The notes under the pieces: model-generated
Seen by the model: only the letters and a program-made list of their open reading frames with translations
Told to the model about the DNA's origin: nothing
Database searches by the model: none
NCBI GenBank assembly: GCA_965228125.1
Contig: OZ245791.1
Span: forward strand, 1,178,001 to 1,242,000
DNA: 64,000 nucleotides
DNA from: GWF2-38-69 sp965228125
GTDB taxonomy: Bacteria; Verrucomicrobiota; Lentisphaeria; Victivallales; GWF2-38-69
Direction of reading: 5' to 3'
Made by a program: the position numbers and the translations under genes
Shown: one piece after another, positions 9,271 to 18,090 of the stretch
How the letters are laid out: every line of letters begins with the position of its first letter
Position numbering within the stretch: position 1 is the first letter of the stretch

Positions 9271-10104
9271 TTAAAGGCTCAAATTTTGTTTGTAAAGCGG
9301 GTCTGGCACCGGAATCGACCTGAGCAGAGCTTTAGTGTAAGGATGTTGCGGATTTTCGAAAATGTCCTTTGTCAATCCTATCTCAATGATTTTTCCTAAA
9401 TACATAACAGCTACTCGTGAACAAATGTGCCTTACTACTGACATATTATGCGAAATAAATATCAGAGATAAATTCATTTGTTTCTGAAGATTTGAAATAA
9501 GGTTGAGTATCTGGGCTTGTATAGACACATCCAGGGCTGATACAGGCTCATCAGCCACCAATATTTTAGGGCGTAAAGCCAATGCTCTGGCAATTGCTAT
9601 TCTCTGCCTCTGCCCCCCTGAAAACTCGTGCGGAAATTTATTGAACATCTTCTTAGATAGCCCTACCATCTCCATGAGAATAGCAAGTTCTTCTGTTATT
9701 TTATCTTTAGGAACAATTTTGTGTTCCAGCAAGGGTTCGGACAAAATAGCTCTGACGGTCATTCTTGGATTCAAAGAAGCATAAGGATCCTGAAAAACAA
9801 CCTGAAACTCTTTTCTAAACGGCCTAAGTTTTTTTTCCGGAAGCCTGGTGATATCTGTTCCATTTAAAAATACGGAACCCGATGTTATCGGGACAAGCCG
9901 CAAAAGGGTTCTTGCAAGAGTTGATTTTCCGCAGCCTGATTCACCGACTAAACCTAGCGTTTCTCCGGTTTTAATTGATATTGAAACACCATCTACAGCT
10001 TTTGTATAGGAAGAAAGCTTCTTAACCAAAGAACCTGAATATACAGGAAAATATGTTTTTACGTTTTTCGCACTAAGTATTGATGACGTATCTACATTTA
10101 CCAT
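9271..10104 (-). CDS. Oligopeptide/dipeptide-type ABC transporter ATP-binding protein (OppF/DppF-like)
   Basis: 277 aa cytoplasmic ATPase. Walker A GESGCGKS at residues 54-61, Q-loop VFQDPYASLNP near 104, signature FSGGQRQRIAIARA at 161, Walker B ILVADEPVSALD at 181, and a switch-His region LIFISHNMSVVRHI. The C-terminal HPYTKALLRSIPVPDP is the segment typical of OppD/OppF/DppF proteins. Normally such subunits sit in operons with a binding protein, two permeases and a second ATPase. None of these is here, so its partners must be elsewhere, or it serves the nearby ABC-2 permease, which would be unusual. It lies 11 nt after the HPt gene. Confidence 0.93.
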   Translation of the reverse strand: MVNVDTSSILSAKNVKTYFPVYSGSLVKKLSSYTKAVDGVSISIKTGETLGLVGESGCGKSTLARTLLRLVPITSGSVFLNGTDITRLPEKKLRPFRKEFQVVFQDPYASLNPRMTVRAILSEPLLEHKIVPKDKITEELAILMEMVGLSKKMFNKFPHEFSGGQRQRIAIARALALRPKILVADEPVSALDVSIQAQILNLISNLQKQMNLSLIFISHNMSVVRHICSRVAVMYLGKIIEIGLTKDIFENPQHPYTKALLRSIPVPDPLYKQNLSL

Positions 10105-10115
10105 AATGAATGACT

Positions 10116-10691
10116 TTATTGAGGCACCAAACTCTTAACCTCTGCCTTATATGCAGATACCTCAGATAGAACTCTATTCATCATTGGCTTGACAGGTTCA
10201 AGTTTGCCATTGTTTATCAGGTTCAAAATTTCGCTTGCTACATGATATAGATATCTCTCATATAATTGATGATCGCCTTTCTTTATAATAGTAGCCACTG
10301 GTTCTGTAGTTCTTTTGAGTTCCACTATGTTAATCGCATTATCTAAATCCCTTTGAGAAATTTCGGTATTCCACTGTAAATCTATTTTCTGGTAAGAGTC
10401 TTTCGTTATGTCCGCAATTTTTGTTCTGCTGAAATCAAGGAGTTCTATTATTGCATCAGAAAGTCTTTCAGCACCAGCATACATGCTTGTACTTTTTAAA
10501 TTATGCGTGCTTTTGTAGATAGTTGCTACGTCATAGCCAGAAACGGCATCGTATAGAATTTGGATACTTTGTTCATCAATGTTGTGATTCAAAAACATGT
10601 TTATAATTTCTTGCAGCATCTCTTCCGAATCCATTACATTTTTCATTGCAGATTCTTTATCAAAAACATGCTTATCCATATCTATTCTCAA
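10116..10691 (-). CDS. Stand-alone HPt-domain protein (phosphorelay intermediate)
   Basis: 191 aa. Residues about 8-95 match a histidine phosphotransfer four-helix bundle: FDKESAMKNVMDSEEMLQEIINMFL, then STHNLKSTSMYAGAERLSDAI, where His63 takes the place of the phosphorylated His in the usual AHTLKGSS motif. The remaining ~95 residues are helical and unassigned. HPt proteins shuttle phosphate between hybrid kinases and response regulators; no kinase or regulator is adjacent, though hybrid kinases occur at 42 kb and 62 kb in this window. It sits between the helical-repeat membrane protein and the ABC ATPase, likely in one operon. Confidence 0.75.
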   Translation of the reverse strand: MRIDMDKHVFDKESAMKNVMDSEEMLQEIINMFLNHNIDEQSIQILYDAVSGYDVATIYKSTHNLKSTSMYAGAERLSDAIIELLDFSRTKIADITKDSYQKIDLQWNTEISQRDLDNAINIVELKRTTEPVATIIKKGDHQLYERYLYHVASEILNLINNGKLEPVKPMMNRVLSEVSAYKAEVKSLVPQ

Positions 10692-10724
10692 AATATTTGT
10701 CTGGTTAATAGGTAATATAATATC

Positions 10725-12056
10725 CTAATATTCTTTTATTTTTATAAATTCTGCCTTTTCTGTATCAAAATATTTTTCAAAAGCAAGCAATTTAATTGAA
10801 GGGTTAAGTTTTGCATAGGTATCATATAACAGTTTCCACGTTTTAACGATATCATCAGATGGACTTTTTCCATCGGGCGCAAGACTAAGCGCGGCTGCAA
10901 TTCTTAAGTGTTCGTTTTGCAATTCAATAAATTCATTTTTGTTTTTTCCGGAAAGATAGCTTTCAGGAAAATTTTTGTAATACTCTTCGAAGTTAGCATA
11001 GTCAACATTAGTAAAATAGTGTTTCATATCATTGAATAGTGTTTGAGCCATAGCCAATCTTCCAAAAAGGCAGCTTTTTTCCAGAGCTTTATTCAGAAAA
11101 GTAAAATACGTACCGGCATAGGAATCTCTATCTGTAGATTCGAGTTGTTTCTTGAAGAAAGAATCCATTCTTTCTATCATAATAAAGTCAGGCATTGACA
11201 TAAAAGCTAAATAATCTTTTTCATCGAAAAACAAAAGTTTCCCATTATATGAATAGGACACAAGTGACAGCACGAGAGTTTTCAAACATTCTTTGGCATT
11301 GCCAGGGATCAATGTCCCTTTGTATGCCCAATAAATAGCCAGGCTTTGTGAAACTCTCCAGTCCAGTGTTCCAAATTTTTTATTTATGTCTATGATGTAT
11401 TCAGGTTCAATCATAAATACATTTTTGAGCTGCTCTTTTCTCTGGTAAAATTCATCATCATTGCTGCTTTTAGCTAAAGCCAAAGAATTCCAAAATTCGT
11501 CCGAAGGATTTTTCCCGATAATTTTCTGCATCTCAAAAGCAATTTGTGTTTTATAGTACAGATTTCCTGAATCGAAAACATCACTTATTTTATTTAAAAA
11601 TATCCAAGCAAGTTCATTGTACAGATCAGGCGCATTAGGATTGTACTGTATGGCTTTCTTTAGTACATCAATGGCATTTTCAATCCATTTCCACTTGTCT
11701 TTTGGGTCGGCATACATGATGGAAATATTATAGGCCATATTCCATGCCAGAAATGTAGTTGCTCCGGTAAACTGGGGATTGAGCTGGGTTATCCAGAACG
11801 CTATTTTGCCCATCTCGAAATACTTGCCCTGTTGCTGCAATGATATTGCTTTAATCCACAAAATATCCGAGACGATCCCCTTGAATGCGCCCAGTCCAAC
11901 GTTAACAAAAGCTATCCCGGGCGGAAGGTTGTCTATAGAAGTAAGTACTGCTAATTTCTCGCTTACTCTTATTTGGTTAATTTTTTTTTGAACTATTATT
12001 ATTAAGCTGATACAAAGCATAATAATTATTATAGATGCTATATATTTCTTCTTCAT
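10725..12056 (-). CDS. Membrane-anchored helical-repeat (TPR-like) protein
   Basis: 443 aa. One N-terminal membrane segment at about residues 5-26 (IASIIIIMLCISLIIIV) and a large, presumably extracytoplasmic, helical part. TPR-like helices are visible (IDVLKKAIQYNPNAPDLYNELAWIFL), as is a conserved-looking LPPGIAFVNVGLGAF stretch after the anchor. I cannot name a family. Its ATG overlaps the stop of the preceding ABC-2 permease (TAATG), so the two are translationally coupled and probably work together. Confidence 0.7.
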   Translation of the reverse strand: MKKKYIASIIIIMLCISLIIIVQKKINQIRVSEKLAVLTSIDNLPPGIAFVNVGLGAFKGIVSDILWIKAISLQQQGKYFEMGKIAFWITQLNPQFTGATTFLAWNMAYNISIMYADPKDKWKWIENAIDVLKKAIQYNPNAPDLYNELAWIFLNKISDVFDSGNLYYKTQIAFEMQKIIGKNPSDEFWNSLALAKSSNDDEFYQRKEQLKNVFMIEPEYIIDINKKFGTLDWRVSQSLAIYWAYKGTLIPGNAKECLKTLVLSLVSYSYNGKLLFFDEKDYLAFMSMPDFIMIERMDSFFKKQLESTDRDSYAGTYFTFLNKALEKSCLFGRLAMAQTLFNDMKHYFTNVDYANFEEYYKNFPESYLSGKNKNEFIELQNEHLRIAAALSLAPDGKSPSDDIVKTWKLLYDTYAKLNPSIKLLAFEKYFDTEKAEFIKIKEY

Positions 12057-13444
12057 TATTTCTTTATTACCATCCCAAATTCTCTTCTGGAAAAAAGGTA
12101 AATTCCCCCAAATACAGAAATCATTATCTGCAAAGCAAAATATTTTTTAATTAATTCAAAAATAGTCGAACTCTCAAGTAGTTTCCCGCAAGATATTTCT
12201 TCAGTAGGCTGAAAACATTGTAAAGGAGAAACCACCTTAACTAAGGTTTTACTCAAACTATATCCAATTTTCATATCCAAATCCTTTTTATTCCTGTAGA
12301 GTTCCGCATCGGAAAGAATGTAATTACTCAGGGTTCCGAAAAGTATATAGAACATAATGGCAAATATGGCTATTGGGAATGATAGGAAACCGCCTAATGC
12401 GCACCCGATGGATGACATTAGGAACACACCAACGGCCATCACGAAAGCAACCCTCAGGTAGTTAGCAAAAAACGAGCAATAATCCACCATAATCAGAGGA
12501 TTCTCATTAAGCCTGAAAAACACACTTTTCCCACTATCAAGGTTTGAAAACTTTAAAATGACCTTATTCTGTTCTTGTGGCAAAAATACTTCGGGAAGGT
12601 TTATAGTATATTTTTCATTAGATATTAACTGTTTAGGTATATCTTTAACTTTAACAAAAACTCCATCATTGACTTTGACAAACCACTCTCCATCAATAGA
12701 ATCTCTTTTTTGTCTTTCAAGAACGTCTATTTCTCCTACATATGGAGTGAAGGTCATGAACGTACCATTCTTGTATTGCGACTTCAAAAGTTCAAATTCA
12801 AAATACTTTGATTCATTAGGTTTAATTTCGCCTTGTTTGGCAAGTATTGAGTAATAAGCCCTGTTCTTCATAGCAGAAATTTCATCTTCGGAAAGAGTTT
12901 GATTTTCCTTTTTTGCTATTTGTAATTTACTTTCAATTTCTGCGTCAACATCTTTTGATATATTTTGAAGCAAGCATAGATAAGTTTTTTTTGAGACGTA
13001 TATGTCTTGATTCAAATCAGATATTTCAGATACCTTAAAATCTTTGATTTTAGGAATCAATATCAGTGAACTGTAAAGAAAAGCAAAACTGATAAGCAAA
13101 ACCAAAAGATAAGCAACTGATACTCCCAAAAATCTCCCAGTCCAGAAACTCCCTCTATGCACAGGCTTTGAAATGATCATATGCAGATTATATGAATCAA
13201 TATCTCTGGCAATCAGAGAGCAACTGCTCCAAATACAGCATAGAAAAACTAAAGTGGCAACAGTCGCCAAAGTATAATCAATAGCTATCTGATATTGCGC
13301 TACTGCGTCTCCGCCATTAATCATTGCAATTGGAAGAAATATAGCAACCACAAAAGACAAAAGCCCTGAAACCAAATAAGAAGGACTCTTGAAAAGAGTA
13401 ATCAATGTATGTCTTAAGACTGCAGAAAAAGCTGACATTTGCAT
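12056..13444 (-). CDS. ABC-2-type permease-like membrane protein
   Basis: 462 aa. The N-terminal part has several membrane segments with the ABC-2 hallmark region LIARDIDSYNLHMIISKPVHRGSFWTGRFLGV. A ~180 aa charged extracytoplasmic domain follows (about residues 130-310), then further membrane segments in the last ~130 residues. That layout, with a large loop between the first and second membrane halves, occurs in ABC-2 exporters with big outer domains. A second permease with the same SKP(V/I)xR motif lies at 31.5 kb. No cognate drug/polysaccharide-type ATPase is adjacent; the nearest ATPase, two genes on, is OppF-like. It is the first gene of the leftward run, divergent from the HlyD cluster. 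Confidence 0.75.
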   Translation of the reverse strand: MQMSAFSAVLRHTLITLFKSPSYLVSGLLSFVVAIFLPIAMINGGDAVAQYQIAIDYTLATVATLVFLCCIWSSCSLIARDIDSYNLHMIISKPVHRGSFWTGRFLGVSVAYLLVLLISFAFLYSSLILIPKIKDFKVSEISDLNQDIYVSKKTYLCLLQNISKDVDAEIESKLQIAKKENQTLSEDEISAMKNRAYYSILAKQGEIKPNESKYFEFELLKSQYKNGTFMTFTPYVGEIDVLERQKRDSIDGEWFVKVNDGVFVKVKDIPKQLISNEKYTINLPEVFLPQEQNKVILKFSNLDSGKSVFFRLNENPLIMVDYCSFFANYLRVAFVMAVGVFLMSSIGCALGGFLSFPIAIFAIMFYILFGTLSNYILSDAELYRNKKDLDMKIGYSLSKTLVKVVSPLQCFQPTEEISCGKLLESSTIFELIKKYFALQIMISVFGGIYLFSRREFGMVIKK

Positions 13445-13702
13445 CCAAGTAAAACTATTAGATTCTTCCTGAAATCACTCGGTGACTTCTTTGAAAATTA
13501 AGATTTTTGAAAGATAATTCTATCACACAAAAACAGAAATTCTATTATTTCCTTACGAACTTACTTTGACAAAGTATCGCCAAAAGTTTACCTAACAGTT
13601 ATGATATTAATGAATAAAATAGAAAGTTTATTGAAATCGTTAAGACATGAAGAGAATATATACTAGATTACCATTTTCCATCATATAAAAAACTGAATTA
13701 AA

Positions 13703-14482
13703 ATGAAACAAGTACTGATCATCTCAACCATCTTTTTAACATCAATGCTGCCTGTTTTTGCCAGTGATTCCGAAGCCAAAACCCCAGATAAATATAATGT
13801 AAACGTAGTACTTTTCCCTATCCAGAAATCAACCATCTCGGCTTTGTCAGAAGCAGACCTCATGAAATACCCGCTTAAGGAAGGCGATGTCTTCAAGGAA
13901 AACGACACGATAGTGAAGATGGATGACAGACTATATAAAGAGTATTATAACGCAGCAAAAACAGATTTGGATAAGGCCCAGTCATCTTTTGACTACGCTT
14001 CGAAAATATACGAACAGGATATGGATATGTACAAGAAGAATGGGTTAAGCTTGCAAGAGCTCGAGAAAAGCAAACTCGATTTAGCGCTTGCAAAGTCAGG
14101 ATTAGAACAATCGGAAGCAGCTTTAAAAATAGCCGAGATAAAACTTAATTTTTGTACCATCAAAGCCCCGTTCGATGGGCGGGTAACCCAGAAGATTAAA
14201 AATGAATTCGAATATGTTAGAGTCGGCGAGCCTGTTATAGAAGTCATTGATGACCACGAATTGCTTGCTGTGATGAACCTTCCTTCCTCAAATTTTGATA
14301 AAGTACTGAAGTGGAAGAAAAAAGTTTTCTACATAGATGAACTCAAAAAGACTTTTAATGGCAATATTTATGAAATTTCAGGCGATATAAATCCGGAGAG
14401 CAGGACTTTTCAGGTAAAATTTTCTATTGACAACCCTAATCATGAGCTTATGTCCGGGATGTCAGGACATCTGGTCGAATAA
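13703..14482 (+). CDS. Secreted HlyD/RND-type periplasmic adaptor protein
   Basis: 259 aa. A signal peptide (MKQVLIISTIFLTSMLPVFA) ends near residue 20. Split lipoyl-like half-motifs flank a coiled-coil hairpin (about residues 80-140, KTDLDKAQSSFDYASKIYEQ through GLEQSEAALKIAEIKL); the second half is FCTIKAPFDGRVTQKIKN. The C-terminal beta-barrel has the usual SRTFQVKFSIDNP and LMSGMSGHLVE. It is short compared with ordinary RND adaptors (about 350-400 aa). First gene of a three-gene cluster that also encodes two membrane-bound adaptors, one with an M50 protease, so it probably forms part of a peptide or protein export conduit across the periplasm. Confidence 0.85.
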   Translation: MKQVLIISTIFLTSMLPVFASDSEAKTPDKYNVNVVLFPIQKSTISALSEADLMKYPLKEGDVFKENDTIVKMDDRLYKEYYNAAKTDLDKAQSSFDYASKIYEQDMDMYKKNGLSLQELEKSKLDLALAKSGLEQSEAALKIAEIKLNFCTIKAPFDGRVTQKIKNEFEYVRVGEPVIEVIDDHELLAVMNLPSSNFDKVLKWKKKVFYIDELKKTFNGNIYEISGDINPESRTFQVKFSIDNPNHELMSGMSGHLVE

Positions 14483-14506
14483 TTTCAGATCAAGCATTTA
14501 AATATT

Positions 14507-15901
14507 ATGGCTAAAGAACAACCCAAAAATCAATCTGATGCGAGAGTAAACCTTCTCTCTTTGATAATAAGGCTTGGGCACGAATCATTCAAGAAAGTTG
14601 ATCTTAATTCAAAAGCATCCCACATACTTAATAGCTCAAAGCTTATAGCAGGATATGACCGTTCCTGTTTGATTGATAACACAGCAGAAACGCCGAGCAT
14701 TATTGGAGTAAGCGGCGAAGAGAGTGTTAATCAGAACTCAGAATACGCCATAATGATACGGGATATGGTCTTTCCTGTCGTACAGGAGATCAACAAGTTA
14801 ACCGAACTGACTCCGGAATTCATTAAAAGTGTGCCTGCCGCAGACAAAGTCCAAGCTTACTATGAAAAGTATCTGTCAAAAACACCTGACTCAAACCTTC
14901 TGCTTGTTCCAATGTTTTCTCCAGAGGGAGGGAAAGCAAGTTTTATCTGGGTAATAGAATATTTTCTCCCGATTAGTGACGCTGAGAAAAGCAAAATCGG
15001 CTTGCTCTCCCAAAGCTACGGAGAATCTTTATGGTACTCGGCTAATACCTCAAAAGGAATCTACGGCATCCTACGTAAGAGATCTAAAAAAAGTAAGGGG
15101 ACTATTATAATTCTCATATGTTTATTTTTAGCTCTTTTACTCTTTACTCTCAGAATAGATTTAAGTGTTTCTTCTGATTTCGAACTGGTTCCTTCAGATT
15201 CGGAAGTAGAATACGCACCATTTTCAGGAAAAATTGCGGATGTTTATGTTAAGAATGGCGAACCAGTCAATAAAGGGCAAGAACTTATTAAATTCGACGT
15301 AGATGAGCTTCTATATGACCTGTCCAGTGCCCAAAATTCTTATAATGAGACTTTAGCAAAACTTGATATGACACGGCAAAAATCTTTCAAGGATGAAACT
15401 CTGCTTCCTGAAATCAAGATTTTAGATTTGCAAAAAGAAAAAGACAAAATCAGCATGGATAAAATAAAATGGTATATTGATCACAGCCTTATAAAAGCAG
15501 ACTCATCTGGTATTGCAGTGATAGACGATAAAAAAGACATGGAAGGCAAAGCCGTAAATGCTGGAGAAAAGCTCATCGAGATAATTTCAAATGAAAAACT
15601 CATAGCTGAAATTATGCTTAATGAAACAGATGCATCCGTGCTTGAGAAGATAAATTCAATTACACTTTATTTGCATTCCATGCCTGAAAGAGGGATTAAA
15701 GCTCAAGTAATATCTGTATCACCAAAGGCTCAGTTTGCGGATAATAAACAGTTTTGTTTCATTATAAAGGCGTCATTTGAAAACAAAGGGAAAGAGTTTG
15801 TTTATGGCATGAGAGGCATCGCACACGTGAGCGGTGAGAAAGTATCACTTGGCTATTATTTAATAAGAAATGTTCTATTATGGTGGCGGAAGAAAATTTA
15901 A
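14507..15901 (+). CDS. GAF-like plus HlyD membrane adaptor protein
   Basis: 464 aa. The N-terminal ~195 residues resemble a GAF-type sensory domain (SSKLIAGYDRSCLIDN, LLVPMFSPEGGKASFIWVIEY). A single membrane span lies at about 200-220 (GTIIILICLFLALLLFTL). The rest is a HlyD adaptor: APFSGKIADVYVKNGEPVNKGQELIKFD, a short coiled coil, and a second lipoyl half-motif at KADSSGIAVIDDKKD. GAF-like domains fused to HlyD adaptors next to M50-HlyD proteins are known from other diderm genomes, but their substrates are largely unknown. It starts 24 nt after the first adaptor and overlaps the M50 gene by 22 nt. Confidence 0.8.
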   Translation: MAKEQPKNQSDARVNLLSLIIRLGHESFKKVDLNSKASHILNSSKLIAGYDRSCLIDNTAETPSIIGVSGEESVNQNSEYAIMIRDMVFPVVQEINKLTELTPEFIKSVPAADKVQAYYEKYLSKTPDSNLLLVPMFSPEGGKASFIWVIEYFLPISDAEKSKIGLLSQSYGESLWYSANTSKGIYGILRKRSKKSKGTIIILICLFLALLLFTLRIDLSVSSDFELVPSDSEVEYAPFSGKIADVYVKNGEPVNKGQELIKFDVDELLYDLSSAQNSYNETLAKLDMTRQKSFKDETLLPEIKILDLQKEKDKISMDKIKWYIDHSLIKADSSGIAVIDDKKDMEGKAVNAGEKLIEIISNEKLIAEIMLNETDASVLEKINSITLYLHSMPERGIKAQVISVSPKAQFADNKQFCFIIKASFENKGKEFVYGMRGIAHVSGEKVSLGYYLIRNVLLWWRKKI

Positions 15902-17685
15902 ATCGTCAAGCATCCGTTGCCGAAACAGTAATATCGCCATTGAGAAGCGATTTGAGGATTATTGAAGACAATTCCTCTGGCAAGGAAAAATCCTGGATCA
16001 TTTTTGACCCGATAAATGGAAAATATTTCAGAATCCATGAAAAGGAACACCACGTCATCTCTCTTCTTGCTAAAGAAATCCGTCTAAAAGAATTGATGGA
16101 AGCTTTCAATGCTACCGGCATTCATATAACAGAAAAAGAAATACTTTCAATCGTCAATTTTCTTACGCTTAACTCGTTGCTTGTAAGCAGATACCTGGTC
16201 ACAGAAAATATCCTGACAAACAGAAGCAGACTCAAGAAATCAACTATTGTGCAAAGAAGCCTGGGGTCTTTGCTTTTTCTCAGAGTGCCTATCTGGAACC
16301 CTGATAAGTTTTTGGACAGAACCAAGGACACCGTGAAATTTCTATTTAATAAATGGGCACTTCTGACCTTGGCTATTCTATCTGCTATAGGCTATATTTG
16401 TGTCATTCCGCAATGGACACGGCTCTCCTCTCAGTTTTATAGTTCTCTTTCTTACAAGGGAGCTATCCAATACGCTGTTACAATAATTATTTTGAAAGTT
16501 CTTCATGAGTTTGCACATGCATATACAGCTAAACTTCATGATGTCTCTGTAAGAAAATTTGGTATCTTCTTTATAATATTCTTCCCCAGGCTCTACACCG
16601 ACCTGACAGATTCATGGCAAATCGTGGAGAGAAAAAAGAGAATACTCATAGATTCTGCCGGCATACTTCTTGAAGTAGCCGCAGGCGGAATAGCTGCTCT
16701 CATTTGGCTCAATACAGGCTCAGGGACAGTAAATGGCACTGCCTATTATGTATTTGCAGTAAGTGCGCTAAGTGCAATCCTTATTAATGGCAATCCCCTG
16801 ATAAAGTATGATGGATATTATCTTCTGATGGATGTCCTTAATGTCGATAATTTGCAGAGGCAAAGCGTAACATTCTTCAGGCAAATGGTTTACTCAAAAT
16901 TGTTCGGCATTAAGATTCATATAGATCGTTCTGCCGATTTTCCCTCGTGGAAACGCAATCTGCTCGTTGCCTTTAGCATAGCTTCATTTATTTACAGGTT
17001 CTTCCTGTACACAGGGATAATTCTTATTATTTATTTTATGTTCACAAAAACACTTGCTGTACTTCTCATATTAGCGGAAATATATACACTCTTTGTAATG
17101 CCTATACATAATGAAATTAAAACCATTTCTAAATTCAAAACGAACATGAATCAGAAAAAAACTTTACTGTCTGTATCTTTTGTGCTTGTTGTCGTAATTA
17201 TCCTGATTGTTCCAATTCCATGGAACATTGAAGCGCCCTGCGAAACCGCTTCGTTGGAAGCAGTTTCCATCTTTGCCCCTCAAGAAGGTTTCCTTCAGAA
17301 TATAAATACACCAAACGGAAACAAAGTAAAACCTGGTGAAGTCCTGATAGTTCTTGAGAATCCATTTCTGTCAATGGACATTGAGGAAAGTCAACTGGAA
17401 TTAAAAATCCTTCACACTCAAAGGAATATAGCTTCCGCAAAGTACGAAAACCTCGGGATGGTAAAAATAAAAGAAGAACAGATTTCTGGAATAAAAAAGA
17501 AACTCAAAGAAGATTTCAGAGAACAAGAACTTCTTACCCTAAAAGCGCCTATATCTGGGGTCTTTGCTCTTTTTGATATTCATTTAAAAACAGGGAAGTG
17601 GATAAAAAAAGGAGAACTCCTTGGAGAAGTTACTAACCCTGAAAAGGCAATTATCTTCGCTTATGTAGAAGAACAAGATATTTAA
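15880..17685 (+). CDS. M50 metalloprotease / HlyD peptide-export protein, truncated by in-frame stop
   Basis: 601 aa as read. N-terminal PqqD-like region (SWIIFDPINGKYFRIHEKEHHVI, about residues 35-100). Membrane segments and a site-2-protease core follow, with HEFAHAYTA (His209, Glu210, His213) and the second motif NPLIKYDGYYLLMD near residue 305. From about residue 455 there is a HlyD-type adaptor part with lipoyl half-motifs (FAPQEGFLQNI, LKAPISGVFALFD). The frame stops at TAA 17683-17685 after YVEEQDI, but the same frame resumes at once and continues the adaptor barrel to 18021. This is either a single nonsense substitution (for example AAA to TAA) or a read-through site. M50-HlyD proteins of this type accompany bacteriocin/peptide exporters. 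Confidence 0.85.
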   Translation: MVAEENLNRQASVAETVISPLRSDLRIIEDNSSGKEKSWIIFDPINGKYFRIHEKEHHVISLLAKEIRLKELMEAFNATGIHITEKEILSIVNFLTLNSLLVSRYLVTENILTNRSRLKKSTIVQRSLGSLLFLRVPIWNPDKFLDRTKDTVKFLFNKWALLTLAILSAIGYICVIPQWTRLSSQFYSSLSYKGAIQYAVTIIILKVLHEFAHAYTAKLHDVSVRKFGIFFIIFFPRLYTDLTDSWQIVERKKRILIDSAGILLEVAAGGIAALIWLNTGSGTVNGTAYYVFAVSALSAILINGNPLIKYDGYYLLMDVLNVDNLQRQSVTFFRQMVYSKLFGIKIHIDRSADFPSWKRNLLVAFSIASFIYRFFLYTGIILIIYFMFTKTLAVLLILAEIYTLFVMPIHNEIKTISKFKTNMNQKKTLLSVSFVLVVVIILIVPIPWNIEAPCETASLEAVSIFAPQEGFLQNINTPNGNKVKPGEVLIVLENPFLSMDIEESQLELKILHTQRNIASAKYENLGMVKIKEEQISGIKKKLKEDFREQELLTLKAPISGVFALFDIHLKTGKWIKKGELLGEVTNPEKAIIFAYVEEQDI

Positions 17686-18021
17686 AAAATAAAGCTGAGA
17701 GATAAAGCCCTAGTGACTCTTTCAGGCGATATAAACGGCTTCTATGGAAAAGTAAACTCCTTTAGTTTAGTTCCTTCAGATAATTGGCACAATTCCCCAC
17801 TCTTGAATATATCAGGAGGCCCTATAGAAGTACTTGAATCCAAGCCTAACGGCAGCTTAGATATTCTCCATAACTATTACCGCATAACTATTATTCCCGA
17901 CAAAAAAATAGTTCTCCCTGAGAATAGAACAGGCGAAGTCAAAATAAAAAAATACTCTTCTATAGCAGGGAATTTTTGCAGATCCATACTCTCTATTTTT
18001 CAGAGAGAGGTTTCTTTCTAA
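17686..18021 (+). pseudogene. Separated C-terminal end of the M50/HlyD protein
   Basis: In-frame continuation (111 codons) of the preceding gene after its TAA. It reads KIKLRDKALVTLSGDI at the join, then a beta-rich adaptor barrel with ITIIPDKKIVLPENRTGEVKI, the normal late part of HlyD barrels, and ends SILSIFQREVSF. The only possible start inside it is a GTG at 17713 with no good ribosome-binding site. I therefore read it as the severed tail of one ancestral protein of about 713 aa, and not as a gene of its own. Confidence 0.75.
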
Positions 18022-18044
18022 CCCAGCCGAATCCGACAAAAAGG

Positions 18045-18081
18045 AAACAAAAGAAATCCTAAGCTGGATAAAGCACAGCTT
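18045..18081 (-). terminator. Possible terminator behind the large RNA
   Basis: Read on the minus strand, AAGCUG (18081-18076) pairs with CAGCUU (18066-18061) across a 9-nt loop, followed by a U-rich but interrupted tract. This is a weak intrinsic terminator. It would place the RNA 3' end near 18045 if transcription passes the U7 run at 18097-18091. Confidence 0.35.
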
Positions 18082-18090
18082 CAGCTAGAC

